Shown here: positions 1 to 7,123 of the stretch, in pieces
Numbering within the stretch: the stretch's first letter is position 1
Layout of the letters: every line of letters starts with the position of its first letter
Assembly: GCA_002398365.1 (NCBI GenBank)
Contig: DGYK01000011.1
Location: 131,870-151,438, forward strand
Direction: 5' to 3'
Source of the DNA: Flammeovirgaceae bacterium UBA5008
Lineage (GTDB): Bacteria > Bacteroidota > Bacteroidia > Cytophagales > Cyclobacteriaceae
DNA length: 19,569 nt
Program-made: the position numbers and the translations under genes
Notes under the pieces: model-generated
Seen by the model: the letters and a program-made list of their open reading frames with translations, nothing else
Databases searched by the model: none
What the model was told of the DNA's origin: nothing

Positions 1-40
1 CCGAAAATCCGAAGAAGAGTAGGTGAAAAGAACAAATAAG

Positions 41-1687
41 ATGAAAAGCAATCTTTTCTTGAAATTAATCAGAGTCATACTGTTACTATTATTTTATTCA
101 AACGGGTTTGGTCAAAATCAAACTTTAGAAAGATTAAACGCAGATAAGATCAATTATGCTATTTTATTCCGTTTGGAAAAAATTAATGGGATTGATCAGC
201 TCACCTATGAAATTGATCCGAGGGATGCCGCACTTAATGATTTAAATACGGCAAGAAGTAAGCCTATTGAGTCTAACCAAAAGCCACTTCATTTAGCCAG
301 CACGAGCTCAGCATTTAACATTATGTTCAGTTTTTATAATCCGCTTAAGTATAGGTATAAAGTAGATTTATCTGAATCAATTGACCCATCATCATTGGCT
401 TTCGAGAAGTTTTACTCAAGCGTATTGGACATAACAAAAAAGCTCTCTCCTGAGGGAATTGGTGGTGGCCATACAGCTTCAATATCCGAAACTATTACCA
501 GATCATACGAAACTTTTAATTATAGAGATTACCCAGTTACAAATATCGAACTTGCAACACCGATAAAAATAATACGCGTAAAGAGTGATGAGCTTATTGA
601 TTGGGTGTTATGGTATTTACAAAATCGTAGTGGCAGGCTTCCTATAATTACTGGGGAGAATGGAAAAATATTAGAAAAATTGGTTGAGAGCTATATCAAG
701 ACAGAGCAATACATGTACGACAAGCTCGATGAAGAAACAACGGAAGCTTTGACTGGAAACAAGAGTGTTACCTTGTATTACGAATCTTATATTGCTGAGT
801 TATTAGAGAAATTAAGGGGAGCTGAGAATCGAAGTGAGTTTGAGCTTCAATTAAATAAAATTAATGCTTCCCTTACTCAATTAAAGGGTTACAATGATAG
901 AACTTTAAAGCTTTGCGAAGAAATTGAGAAATTAGAATTAAAAGAAGGTAAGATTGAAGCTGAAAAATACTTTGTAGACTACACAAAAAATAAAAGGACC
1001 ATTTATATTGATAAAGTTAAGTCAATCATTAAAAGTAGGGTTGGAATTATTGAAAGTTTTAATTCACTCATTAAGGATATTAATGCCAATTTTTTGCCTA
1101 CAATTGCCGCTAACAATGCAACAAAGCAATACGCATTAAACACAAAAATCGGAGCTATTTATCAATGTAAAATACAGATTATAAAGAGCAATTATCTGGT
1201 TGAGAATGGTGCTGTAAAACGAAAAGAAGATAAAGCCTACGAATTTGAAATGATTATCTCTGAGTATACTTCATTAGTAGCTGAATTTGGACTAGGAACA
1301 ATTTTCTTCCCGACTGTCAATGCTGATATATTTTCTTCAAGCAATAACATTGTAACTAAGACAACGAGCAAGTTATTTTTTTCCCCAATGGCATCATTAA
1401 ATTTGATTCCAAATATTAGTAAGGGCCAAGCCTTCTGGATGCTACAGCTTGGAGTTGGTTCTAACATAGATAAACCAACGGTAGCTTTAGGAACAGGTAT
1501 TAGAATTTACAATGTTCGTGAAAGTACATTTCGAAATTTTTCAGTAACAGTTGGGGTAGTTAGTTGTTTTGTTAGGAGGTTAAACACGCTAAGGGAAGGT
1601 GATACAGCAGATCAGCTCCAGTTAGATAGAGATTTGTATTATTCACCAGAATTTAGGCCTTACATTGGTATTCAGGTTAATTTTTAA
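41..1687 (+). CDS. Predicted exported protein, unknown function, possible outer-membrane C-terminus
   Basis: I do not recognise a family. An N-terminal hydrophobic stretch (LIRVILLLLFYSNGFGQ) reads as a signal peptide with cleavage near GFGQ, so the protein is probably exported. The middle third is rich in Glu, Lys and Leu and looks helical or coiled-coil (about residues 210-340, counted from the ATG). The last 130 residues alternate polar and hydrophobic residues, with GLGTIFFP, QLGVGSN and VALGTGIRIY segments, and end in ...IGIQVNF. A terminal Phe after beta-strands suggests an outer-membrane barrel or barrel-like end. ATG at 41 is preferred because it puts the hydrophobic core close to the N-terminus. 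An in-frame GTG at 23, directly after a stop codon, would add six residues. The gene is A+T-rich compared with the 7-9.8 kb region. It converges on the minus-strand zinc-finger operon. Confidence 0.75.
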   Translation: MKSNLFLKLIRVILLLLFYSNGFGQNQTLERLNADKINYAILFRLEKINGIDQLTYEIDPRDAALNDLNTARSKPIESNQKPLHLASTSSAFNIMFSFYNPLKYRYKVDLSESIDPSSLAFEKFYSSVLDITKKLSPEGIGGGHTASISETITRSYETFNYRDYPVTNIELATPIKIIRVKSDELIDWVLWYLQNRSGRLPIITGENGKILEKLVESYIKTEQYMYDKLDEETTEALTGNKSVTLYYESYIAELLEKLRGAENRSEFELQLNKINASLTQLKGYNDRTLKLCEEIEKLELKEGKIEAEKYFVDYTKNKRTIYIDKVKSIIKSRVGIIESFNSLIKDINANFLPTIAANNATKQYALNTKIGAIYQCKIQIIKSNYLVENGAVKRKEDKAYEFEMIISEYTSLVAEFGLGTIFFPTVNADIFSSSNNIVTKTTSKLFFSPMASLNLIPNISKGQAFWMLQLGVGSNIDKPTVALGTGIRIYNVRESTFRNFSVTVGVVSCFVRRLNTLREGDTADQLQLDRDLYYSPEFRPYIGIQVNF

Positions 1688-1718
1688 TCCTGACTTAATT
1701 CTTATATTTCAAAATCGT

Positions 1719-1743
1719 TAGGGTACTGACCTATCTTTTTTTT
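1719..1743 (+). terminator. Weak Rho-independent terminator-like hairpin with T-run
   Basis: A short imperfect stem (TAGGGT / ACCTA with one bulged G, loop ACTG) is followed after two bases by eight T residues (1736-1743). It lies about 30 bases after the stop of the preceding plus-strand gene and before the convergent minus-strand operon. The stem is short, so this is a tentative call. A second small inverted repeat (GTTTA-TT-TAAAC, 1761-1772) sits just beyond the end of the minus-strand gene. Confidence 0.4.
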
Positions 1744-1780
1744 GTATTTCTAAAAATCGAGTTTATTTAAACCCAATAAT

Positions 1781-2188
1781 TCAATACTCATTTTTTTGAC
1801 TTCTCCCGTCAACCTCAAAATACAACCCATAATGCTTCGCACAATTCGGGTTGAAGGAAGCGTGGCAGGAGGGACATGTATTGTGGCTTGATAGATATTC
1901 GGCAATGGTTAACTCATGGCCACAGGCACCGCAGAGAACGGCCTTTGTGTCGCGCTCATCAACGGGCCAGGGAACGGCAACGTGATCGGTGTCTTCTTGA
2001 TGACAAGAATAGCAAGGGTAGTAAGTGTTGCAGCATTTGAATTTGATGGCGATGATATCCAGCGCAGAATGGTAGTGCGTACACCGGGTTTGGTGATCGA
2101 TTACTTTCCCTTTCACCTGCACACCTGCAATCATGCGATTATGTGGCGTTGCATCTTCTGCTTCGGAGTTGCTATTCAAATTCTTCAT
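1781..2188 (-). CDS. CHY-type zinc-finger protein
   Basis: This 135-residue protein is packed with Cys and His in the pattern of the CHY zinc-finger family (yeast Hot13-like; small bacterial members exist). Visible ligands in order: C36-x-H38-Y39, H40, C52-C53, C59-x2-C62-H63, H69, C86-x2-C89-x-H91, C105-x2-C108-H109 and C116-x2-H119. These suffice for about three zinc ions. It is probably a soluble cytoplasmic metal-binding protein. The eukaryotic relative acts in redox and zinc handling in mitochondria, but the bacterial role is not known to me. It is the second gene of a minus-strand pair, starting four bases after the stop of the upstream 143-residue gene. An internal Met19 is an alternative start that would keep all ligands. 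Confidence 0.85.
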   Translation of the reverse strand: MKNLNSNSEAEDATPHNRMIAGVQVKGKVIDHQTRCTHYHSALDIIAIKFKCCNTYYPCYSCHQEDTDHVAVPWPVDERDTKAVLCGACGHELTIAEYLSSHNTCPSCHASFNPNCAKHYGLYFEVDGRSQKNEY

Positions 2189-2192
2189 AATC

Positions 2193-2624
2193 TCATTCTG
2201 TTATAGGACCTTCGTTTTGCTGGTAGTGTTTTCTGATCACCACCTTTTGCAACACACGCTTAATGATAAGATCGGCAATGATGGCCAGATGATTTTGATT
2301 GCCATGTAGGTGCAAGTGTTTTTTCAACTGCCCTTCACTAATATCGATGCGGTTAACTAAATGCATCAGCGTACTATCTGCCCGGGTTTCTGACAGAAGA
2401 AGTTCATTCACTATTTTTTCATGAATGCAGTGATAGTCTGCCGGTAAGTCGTTGATGAAGCCGGAAGGAAAATTACTTTTTTCAAAATCTTTGATCAATT
2501 GTTCTTTGAAAGCCTCGAATAATTCGCGGCTGTTGAGTTGATGCTCCAGGGGGATTACATCTTCCATGGATTGACTGATATCATTTTTCTTAACGTCCGG
2601 TTGTTCTCCAACAGTATCATCCAT
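2193..2624 (-). CDS. Hypothetical protein, first gene of the zinc-finger operon
   Basis: I do not recognise this 143-residue protein. It begins with an acidic, polar, probably disordered stretch (MDDTVGEQPDVKKND). After that it looks alpha-helical and charged, with a His-rich KKHLHLHGNQNHL segment near residue 106 and a basic C-terminal helix (IKRVLQKVVIRKHY). There is no signal peptide or membrane segment, so it is probably cytoplasmic. The stop is only four bases before the ATG of the CHY zinc-finger gene, which implies co-transcription and a possible shared role. The His-rich part could bind metal, but that is a guess. Its promoter should lie in the 370-base gap upstream, divergent from the VCBS lipoprotein gene. 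I could not pick a convincing promoter there. Confidence 0.7.
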   Translation of the reverse strand: MDDTVGEQPDVKKNDISQSMEDVIPLEHQLNSRELFEAFKEQLIKDFEKSNFPSGFINDLPADYHCIHEKIVNELLLSETRADSTLMHLVNRIDISEGQLKKHLHLHGNQNHLAIIADLIIKRVLQKVVIRKHYQQNEGPITE

Positions 2625-2755
2625 AGTTCATGAATCAAAGTCAATAAACGTTTGTGTATCCCTTCCATTTGCATGGATAAAATTACTGAAGTGATTGACC
2701 TTGTGCAAATTTGAATTGTTTCTACCTGTTAGCAATTCAAGGGCAGAGAATATGG

Positions 2756-2930
2756 TGTGCGAGTAGACAATACGAAATTGACAATGGACAATACATTATT
2801 TTTCGGGATGATTTGTTTTAAGTGGTAGACCGATAGCAATCGGACTCCCAAAGCGCGCGCTTTAAATAAAACTGGATGGTATCGACCATTCCAACTTCCA
2901 CCTTCCGACTTTTTTTAACCCCCGCAATAG
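2756..2930. repeat. Heptamer-type repeats and palindromes in the divergent intergenic gap
   Basis: The gap 2625-2994 has no gene. Its middle holds a 7-bp-periodic piece (ATTGACA ATGGACA ATAC, about 2776-2793), two inverted repeats (2830-2843 and 2850-2863), and a stretch of the TTCCAAC TTCCACC TTCCGAC heptamer type (about 2889-2910) followed by TTTTTTTAACCCCCGC. The last part is the same module seen in the repeat blocks at 5.8-7.0 and 8.3-8.7 kb. The copies here are more eroded than those farther right. Confidence 0.6.
2830..2863. repeat. Two adjacent inverted repeats
   Basis: CCGAT-AGCA-ATCGG (2830-2843) is a perfect 5-bp stem with a 4-base loop. Seven bases later AAAGCGCGCGCTTT (2850-2863) is a perfect 14-bp palindrome. 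Neither is followed by a clear T-run. They lie between two divergent genes and could be protein-binding sites or eroded pieces of the local repeat family. Confidence 0.5.
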
Positions 2931-2957
2931 GGGTAAATGCAACTTCAGTTGTCATCA
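2927..2957 (+). repeat. 31-bp direct repeat, left copy flanking the VCBS gene
   Basis: This stretch matches 3776-3806 at 27 of 31 positions in direct orientation. The shared core is ACTTCAGTTGT, preceded by GGTAAA-GC. This copy ends 37 bases before the lipoprotein gene, and the other lies 121 bases after its stop, so the two bracket the gene. Confidence 0.65.
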
Positions 2958-2994
2958 TTAAAAGCAATAGTATAAAAGAAACTTAAATTACCGT

Positions 2995-3654
2995 ATGAAA
3001 CACATTTTGTTATGGATTGCCTCCGTCATCATCTTTAGTTGTAATGACAGTATTGAGACACAAGTAAAACTAGAAAATCTTCAAGGGGACTTCAATGGAG
3101 ATCAGTTTCCTGATTTAGCCTCCGGAGCCGATGATCGCATGACGGTAAACCTTAATAATAGAAATGGTGGATTCAACTCTTTTGTTTGGATCGTCAGCAA
3201 TAAGTGGGGTAATCCGGGCTGGACCGTGGTGGGTGATTTTGATGGAGATGGAGATGATGACATCGCATCGCCAAGCGGCTCCGACTTATATATAAAAAAA
3301 TCGTTTCGAACAGGATTTTCCAGTCATGCGTATCGTACAAGTGACGAATACAGCTCCATGGCGGGATGGACATTTGCAGGCGATTATAACGGAGATGGTG
3401 TGGATGAAATCATTTCTATTGAAAAAGATAAGATCTATATCGTTCAGCCGAAAATAACAGCATCCGGAGAAATCAATAATTTCTCAACTTATTTTCATTT
3501 TACCGTAAACCAATGGAGTCGCAGTCCAAAGGATACATGGATCGAAGACACCAATGGAGATGGCAAAGATGAAATAGTAACCGTATTGGATGATGTAAAA
3601 TATATCAGAGAGTGGAACGGCACGAGTTTTCTACTGCGACAAAAAACCAACTAG
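2995..3654 (+). CDS. VCBS/FG-GAP repeat lipoprotein
   Basis: The protein has a lipoprotein signal (MKHILLWIASVIIFSC, lipidated Cys16), so it should be membrane-anchored in the cell envelope. The rest consists of four calcium-loop repeats of the VCBS/FG-GAP type: GDFNGDQFPD (31-40), GDFDGDGDDD (80-89), GDYNGDGVDE (129-138) and EDTNGDGKDE (184-193). Spacing is about 49-55 residues, as expected for blades of a beta-propeller. Four blades in 219 residues is short for a closed propeller, which usually has seven, so it may be a partial propeller or assemble with a partner. Such proteins often bind ligands or surfaces; no catalytic motif is visible. ATG at 2995 places the hydrophobic core correctly. 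The coding part is bracketed by a pair of 31-bp direct repeats, and heptamer repeats begin directly after the stop. Confidence 0.85.
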   Translation: MKHILLWIASVIIFSCNDSIETQVKLENLQGDFNGDQFPDLASGADDRMTVNLNNRNGGFNSFVWIVSNKWGNPGWTVVGDFDGDGDDDIASPSGSDLYIKKSFRTGFSSHAYRTSDEYSSMAGWTFAGDYNGDGVDEIISIEKDKIYIVQPKITASGEINNFSTYFHFTVNQWSRSPKDTWIEDTNGDGKDEIVTVLDDVKYIREWNGTSFLLRQKTN

Positions 3655-3780
3655 CAGAAACCGGCAACCAGTAACCAGCAACCATTCTGACTTCTGAATT
3701 CTATCTTCTGACTTCTTTACACCTCCCGTATCGAAACCCGCACCCCCAAGTCCTAAGCCCCAAGTCCCAAGTCCTATAGT
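3655..3780 (+). repeat. Heptamer repeat block between the VCBS and TPR genes
   Basis: Several degenerate 7-bp repeats follow one another: AACCAGT/AACCAGC (about 3663-3684), TTCTGAC with TTCTGAA variants (about 3686-3717), a CCCGTATCGAAACCCG joint (3725-3740), then AAGTCCT AAGCCCC AAGTCCC AAGTCCT (3748-3775). They start directly after the stop of the VCBS gene. The order AACC-type, then TTCTGAC-type, then the CGAAACCCG joint is the same as in the larger blocks to the right. The minus-strand ORF over this region is a by-product of the repeat. Confidence 0.75.
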
Positions 3781-3806
3781 GGTAAACGCGACTTCAGTTG
3801 TAATCA
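3776..3806 (+). repeat. 31-bp direct repeat, right copy flanking the VCBS gene
   Basis: This is the partner of 2927-2957 (27 of 31 identical, same orientation). The two copies are 849 bases apart and enclose the VCBS lipoprotein gene. Confidence 0.65.
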
Positions 3807-3849
3807 AGTTTCGAGATTCAGGCTTTGACATTGAACTCCACTAGAAATT

Positions 3850-3865
3850 GCGTAACTTATTACGC
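3850..3865. repeat. Inverted repeat upstream of the TPR gene
   Basis: GCGTAA-CTTA-TTACGC is a perfect 6-bp stem with a 4-base loop. It has no T-run, so it does not look like a terminator. It lies about 90 to 220 bases upstream of the possible TPR gene starts and may be an operator or an RNA hairpin. The rest of 3807-3956 shows nothing I can name. Confidence 0.45.
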
Positions 3866-4070
3866 GGAATAACGGGTTTGACGCTTTAGAAAATTTAACC
3901 GCAAACCTCACCCATTTTTCAGCCAGAGACGGACTAAAAAAGTTAACAACCACATCATGAACAACAAAAACTCCATTTCGATGAGTGTGATTGCAAACAG
4001 AAAAATTTCTGTCCGAAGTTCTCTTCAAGATTTATTGAAGGGGGTTATGCGAGTGAGTTTTAGAGGCGCT

Positions 4071-5804
4071 ATGAATCAATGGAATCAAATGTGCCTGCTT
4101 CTGTCTTGCCTGCTTGTTTTCACCAATTGTACCGACAAGAAACCAACTTTTGAGGCCCCGCTACTTAAAAACATCGGTGCGTATCAAATAGAGGTCACCA
4201 CCAATTCCAAATACGCACAACTTTTCTTTAATCAAGGCGTGATCATGGCAAATGGATTTAACCATGCCGAAGCCGAACGGTCGTTTCGTGAAGCGATCAG
4301 ACAAGATTCTACTTGCGCCATGGGGTATTGGGGTATTGCCTACGTGCTGGGCCCCAACTACAATTCCGGAGGTGAGAACATGGGCGCGATCAACGATATA
4401 AAAGACGCCATTGATAAAGCGACACGCTTCAGCAGCAATGCCACCGAATGGGAAAAAGCACTTATCAAAGCCATTCGACTCAAGTTTCCGGCCGACTCAC
4501 TTACCACCAACAATGAAGCGTATTCCCTTTCTTTAAAAGCAGCGTATACCGAGTTTCCCGAAAATGATTTTGTGGCTACACTGTATGCCGAGTCGATCAT
4601 GAATTTACATGCATGGGATTTTTATTCAAAAAAAGGAGGCGAAGCCAGACCGTGGACACCCGAATTGCTGGAAGTGCTGGAGAAAGCAATTGCAATCAAC
4701 TCTCAAAATCCCCTCGCTAACCACCTTTATGTACACGCCACCGAAGCAAGCCCTGATGTAGAGAAAGCGTTGGCCAGTGCCGAAAGATTAAAGACACTCG
4801 TTCCGTCAGCCGGCCATTTGGTGCACATGCCCTCACACATCTACATCAACACCGGAGATTACCACGAAGGTTCGCTGGCCAACGAGCGAGCCGTGCTGGC
4901 AGATAGTATTTACATTGCCGAATGCCAATCGCAAGGAGTTTATCCTCAATATTATTATCCGCACAATTATCACTTCTTAGCAGCCACCGCAGCATTTGAA
5001 GGCAGAGGTTCAACTTCCATTGAAGCCGCTTACAAAACGGTGAGCATTTTAGATAAAAAATATTTTCGTCAGGCGGGCTATGAAACAGTTTTACACTACG
5101 CCACCATTCCCATGCATGTGCTGGTCAAGTTTGAACAATGGGAAAAGATCTTGGCGAGTCCGGAGCCGGATAAAGATTTGTTATACCCAAAAGCCATTTG
5201 GCATTATGCAAGAGGAATGGCATTGGCGAATTTGCAGAAGCCGGAAGAAGCGCAAGCGGAACTAGACTCGCTGAATAAGTTAGCTGAGTCAGAGCAAGTA
5301 AAACGAATCATGATCTGGTCGATCAATCCGGCCGTGCAGGTTTGTAAAATCGCATCCCATGTTTTACATGCCGAGATGATGACCAGGAAAGGTGACTACC
5401 CGGCAGCGATTGAAAGTTTGAAACAAGCTATGGTGCTGGAAGACAACCTCAATTACAATGAACCCCCGGATTGGTTTTTTTCGGTGCGACATCTGTTAGG
5501 AAATGTATTGATGGAGTCGGGAGATGATGTAAGTGCAGAGAAGGTGTATCGGGAAGATTTGATAGAATGGCCCAAAAATGGCTTCGCACTTAACGGACTT
5601 TATGAAAGCCTGAAAAGGCAAAACAAAATAACAGAAGCAGAGGACACGAAGAAACAATTCGATAGAGCATGGAAATATGCGGACTCAGAATTAAAGTACT
5701 CGCGTATCGACAGAGACAAACGCACGAACCTGAGACTCACCATCAACGAAACATCACCCAACACCTTGGTGTACTTGTCAGGCGCCATCTGCAGAGCAAG
5801 ATAA
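4071..5804 (+). CDS. Large TPR-repeat lipoprotein
   Basis: A long alpha-helical tetratricopeptide protein. The first clear TPR unit is FNHAEAERSFREAIRQDS, followed by MGYWGIAYVLGPNYN. A later highly conserved-looking stretch, HLVHMPSHIYINTGDYHEG, is typical of a family of long bacterial TPR proteins of unknown role. Further TPR-like helices lie near the C-terminus (YPAAIESLKQAMVLEDN; SAEKVYREDLIEWPKNG). From ATG 4071 the protein begins MNQWNQMCLLLSCLLVFTNC, a lipoprotein-like signal with Cys20, which implies an envelope location. A longer reading from ATG 3957 adds 38 residues that do not look like a signal and would bury the hydrophobic core. ATG 4047 is also possible and has a G-rich stretch just upstream. 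TPR arrays usually mediate protein contacts; I cannot name a partner or an enzymatic activity. Confidence 0.8.
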   Translation: MNQWNQMCLLLSCLLVFTNCTDKKPTFEAPLLKNIGAYQIEVTTNSKYAQLFFNQGVIMANGFNHAEAERSFREAIRQDSTCAMGYWGIAYVLGPNYNSGGENMGAINDIKDAIDKATRFSSNATEWEKALIKAIRLKFPADSLTTNNEAYSLSLKAAYTEFPENDFVATLYAESIMNLHAWDFYSKKGGEARPWTPELLEVLEKAIAINSQNPLANHLYVHATEASPDVEKALASAERLKTLVPSAGHLVHMPSHIYINTGDYHEGSLANERAVLADSIYIAECQSQGVYPQYYYPHNYHFLAATAAFEGRGSTSIEAAYKTVSILDKKYFRQAGYETVLHYATIPMHVLVKFEQWEKILASPEPDKDLLYPKAIWHYARGMALANLQKPEEAQAELDSLNKLAESEQVKRIMIWSINPAVQVCKIASHVLHAEMMTRKGDYPAAIESLKQAMVLEDNLNYNEPPDWFFSVRHLLGNVLMESGDDVSAEKVYREDLIEWPKNGFALNGLYESLKRQNKITEAEDTKKQFDRAWKYADSELKYSRIDRDKRTNLRLTINETSPNTLVYLSGAICRAR

Positions 5805-5811
5805 AGTAACA

Positions 5812-6063
5812 GAACCAGCAACCGTTCGACACACAAGTTTCAAACTGTAAGCTACAATATTCAGGCTTCAAGCTATAAGCTACAAGCAACCTGCAACTTG
5901 CAACCTGTAGCCTGAAGCTATTCTGACTTTCAACTTCTATCTTCTGACTTCTTTACACCTCCCGTTTCGAAACCCGAACAACCTGCAGCTTGTAACCTGT
6001 AACCAGCAACCATTCCAACTTCCTACTTCTATCTTCTGACTTCTTTTAACCTCCGCGTGTCGA
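5812..6063 (+). repeat. Heptamer repeat block between the TPR gene and the small lipoprotein gene
   Basis: Nearly continuous 7-bp periodicity. The clearest run is AAGCTAT AAGCTAC AAGCAAC CTGCAAC TTGCAAC CTGTAGC CTGAAGC (about 5870-5918). Two copies of the compound module follow: TTCTATCTTCTGACTTCTTT, then a CCCGTTTCGAAACCCG or CCGCGTGTCGAAAAC joint, then CTGCAGC TTGTAAC CTGTAAC CAGCAAC. All are in the same orientation as in the other blocks. The remaining stretch up to the next gene (6064-6178) has no repeat and no motif I can identify with confidence. Confidence 0.8.
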
Positions 6064-6178
6064 AAACAGTTAACCACATCCATTTATTAACTTAAGTGAA
6101 CGGGATACCGAGTACACAACACATACCTTGCACCTGTAAAGAAGAAATTTTTGAAAGGTATCTAATCCGATAAGCAAA

Positions 6179-6565
6179 TTGAAAACGAAAGCCATTATAC
6201 TCTTAACAATCCTTTGTATTTTATTGTCATGCAACAGTGATGAGACGAAACCCAAGAACACATCGCGCACACTTCGCTACGAGTTGACCGGTAACTTCGC
6301 AGGAAGTAATATGACGGCCGCCTACACTACAGCAAGTGGGGGAACGACATCCGAGCAAATTACTGCACTCCCTTGGTCGAAAGAAATTACGTATGATGCA
6401 ACGGTAGGTGGAGCTAGCTTGGCGGTGACCGGAGGTGGAGGGACAGCAGGGCAACGGGCTACATTAGTAGTGAAGAGAGGAGGTATTCAAGTGGGAACTT
6501 CCATCACCGCCACGGCCGATGCCTTCGGCACGTTCTCGATTGCTTCACAGCCAATTATTTTTTGA
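6179..6565 (+). CDS. Small lipoprotein with MmpS-like domain (tentative)
   Basis: A 128-residue protein read from a TTG start, which places a typical lipoprotein signal (KTKAIILLTILCILLSC, Cys18) at the N-terminus. The mature part is a short Gly/Ala/Thr-rich beta domain. Its order LRYELTG, MTAAYTTASG, LPWSKEITYDA, LVVKRGGIQVG resembles small MmpS-type beta-sandwich proteins, in which a YxV-G strand, a YT--G hairpin, an LPW motif and an I-V-G strand recur. MmpS proteins are accessory to MmpL transporters in mycobacteria, and similar small lipoproteins occur elsewhere. No transporter partner lies in an operon here; the MFS gene is 558 bases downstream beyond a repeat block. The family call is tentative, while the gene and its lipidation are fairly well supported. 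Confidence 0.65.
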   Translation: MKTKAIILLTILCILLSCNSDETKPKNTSRTLRYELTGNFAGSNMTAAYTTASGGTTSEQITALPWSKEITYDATVGGASLAVTGGGGTAGQRATLVVKRGGIQVGTSITATADAFGTFSIASQPIIF

Positions 6566-6696
6566 TGTCATACAACTACAGTTTCTGCGCTATTCATCAC
6601 ACAAGGCTCGAGATTGATGCTTCAAGCAACCAGCAACCAGCAACCTGCAACCTGTAGCCTGCAGCCATTCCGACTTCTGACTTCTTTTAACCCCCG

Positions 6697-6710
6697 CGTG
6701 TCTAAACACG
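6697..6710. repeat. Repeat-borne hairpin, copy 1
   Basis: CGTGT-CTAA-ACACG, a perfect 5-bp stem with a 4-base loop, stands at the head of each well-kept compound repeat unit. Identical copies are at 6859-6872 and 6952-6965. Elsewhere the joint varies (GTGTCGAAAAC, GTTTCGAAACCCG, GTCTCGCAACCCG). Confidence 0.7.
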
Positions 6711-6858
6711 AACAACATGCAACCAGTAACCAGTAACCAGCAACTATTCCGACTTCTGACTTCTTTACACCCTCGTCTCGCAACACCGCCCTCTACTAAC
6801 TACTGTCTTCCAATATTCTGACTTCTGAATTCCAACTTCTGAATTCCTTTAATCAAAG

Positions 6859-6872
6859 CGTGTCTAAACACG
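6859..6872. repeat. Repeat-borne hairpin, copy 2
   Basis: Identical to the hairpin at 6697-6710 and preceded by AATCAAAG instead of AACCCCCG. It heads the second well-kept unit. Confidence 0.7.
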
Positions 6873-6951
6873 AACAACATGCAACCAGTAACCAGTAACC
6901 AGCAACTATTCCGACTTCTGACTTCCGACTTCCGACTTCTTTTAACCCCCG

Positions 6952-6965
6952 CGTGTCTAAACACG
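6952..6965. repeat. Repeat-borne hairpin, copy 3
   Basis: Identical to the two previous copies and 93 bases after copy 2. It heads the third unit, whose heptamers are AACCAGT AACCTGT AACCAGC. Confidence 0.7.
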
Positions 6966-7123
6966 AACAACATGCAACCAGTAACCTGTAACCAGCAACC
7001 ATTCCGACTTCTGACTTCTTCTCGCCAAAGCGTCTCGCAACTCACGCAAAACAAAACTAATTCCCCTCCGTTTGTGTTAACTCAGCGAATTAGTCCCATT
7101 TTTACCTATTAAACACGTCATTT

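Larger units (their letters stand above)
6606..7045 (+). repeat. Largest heptamer repeat block, with near-identical 93-bp units
   Basis: Compound repeat filling most of the gap before the transporter gene. Three units start at about 6696, 6858 and 6951 with GCGTGTCTAAACACGAACAA, continue with AACCAGT AACCAGT AACCAGC (or AACCTGT), then ATTCCGACTTCTGACTTC, then TTTTAACCCCC or a variant joint. The first two units agree over more than 60 bases, and the second and third are in tandem with a 93-base period. Between units 1 and 2 lie extra TTCTGAA / TTCCAAC heptamers. The minus-strand ORF 6800-7054 merely translates the repeat and is not counted as a gene. Confidence 0.85.

Noticed and set aside
1916..2206. 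Plus-strand ORF of 96 codons
   Set aside because: It lies antisense to the CHY zinc-finger gene, whose Cys/His pattern clearly marks the minus strand as coding.
3631..3831. Minus-strand ORF of 66 codons
   Set aside because: It covers a heptamer block and the end of the VCBS gene; the GLGTWGLGLGG part is a translation of the AAGTCCC heptamers.
6606..7045. Possible CRISPR array
   Set aside because: Units are about 93 bp, internally repetitive and without unique spacers of constant length, and no cas gene is present.
6800..7054. Minus-strand ORF of 84 codons across the large repeat block
   Set aside because: Its peptide is itself repetitive (WLLVTGCMLFVFRHA occurs twice) because it reads through the compound DNA repeat. 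There is no start context, and the similar ORFs at 8270-8497 and 8358-8678 have the same origin.
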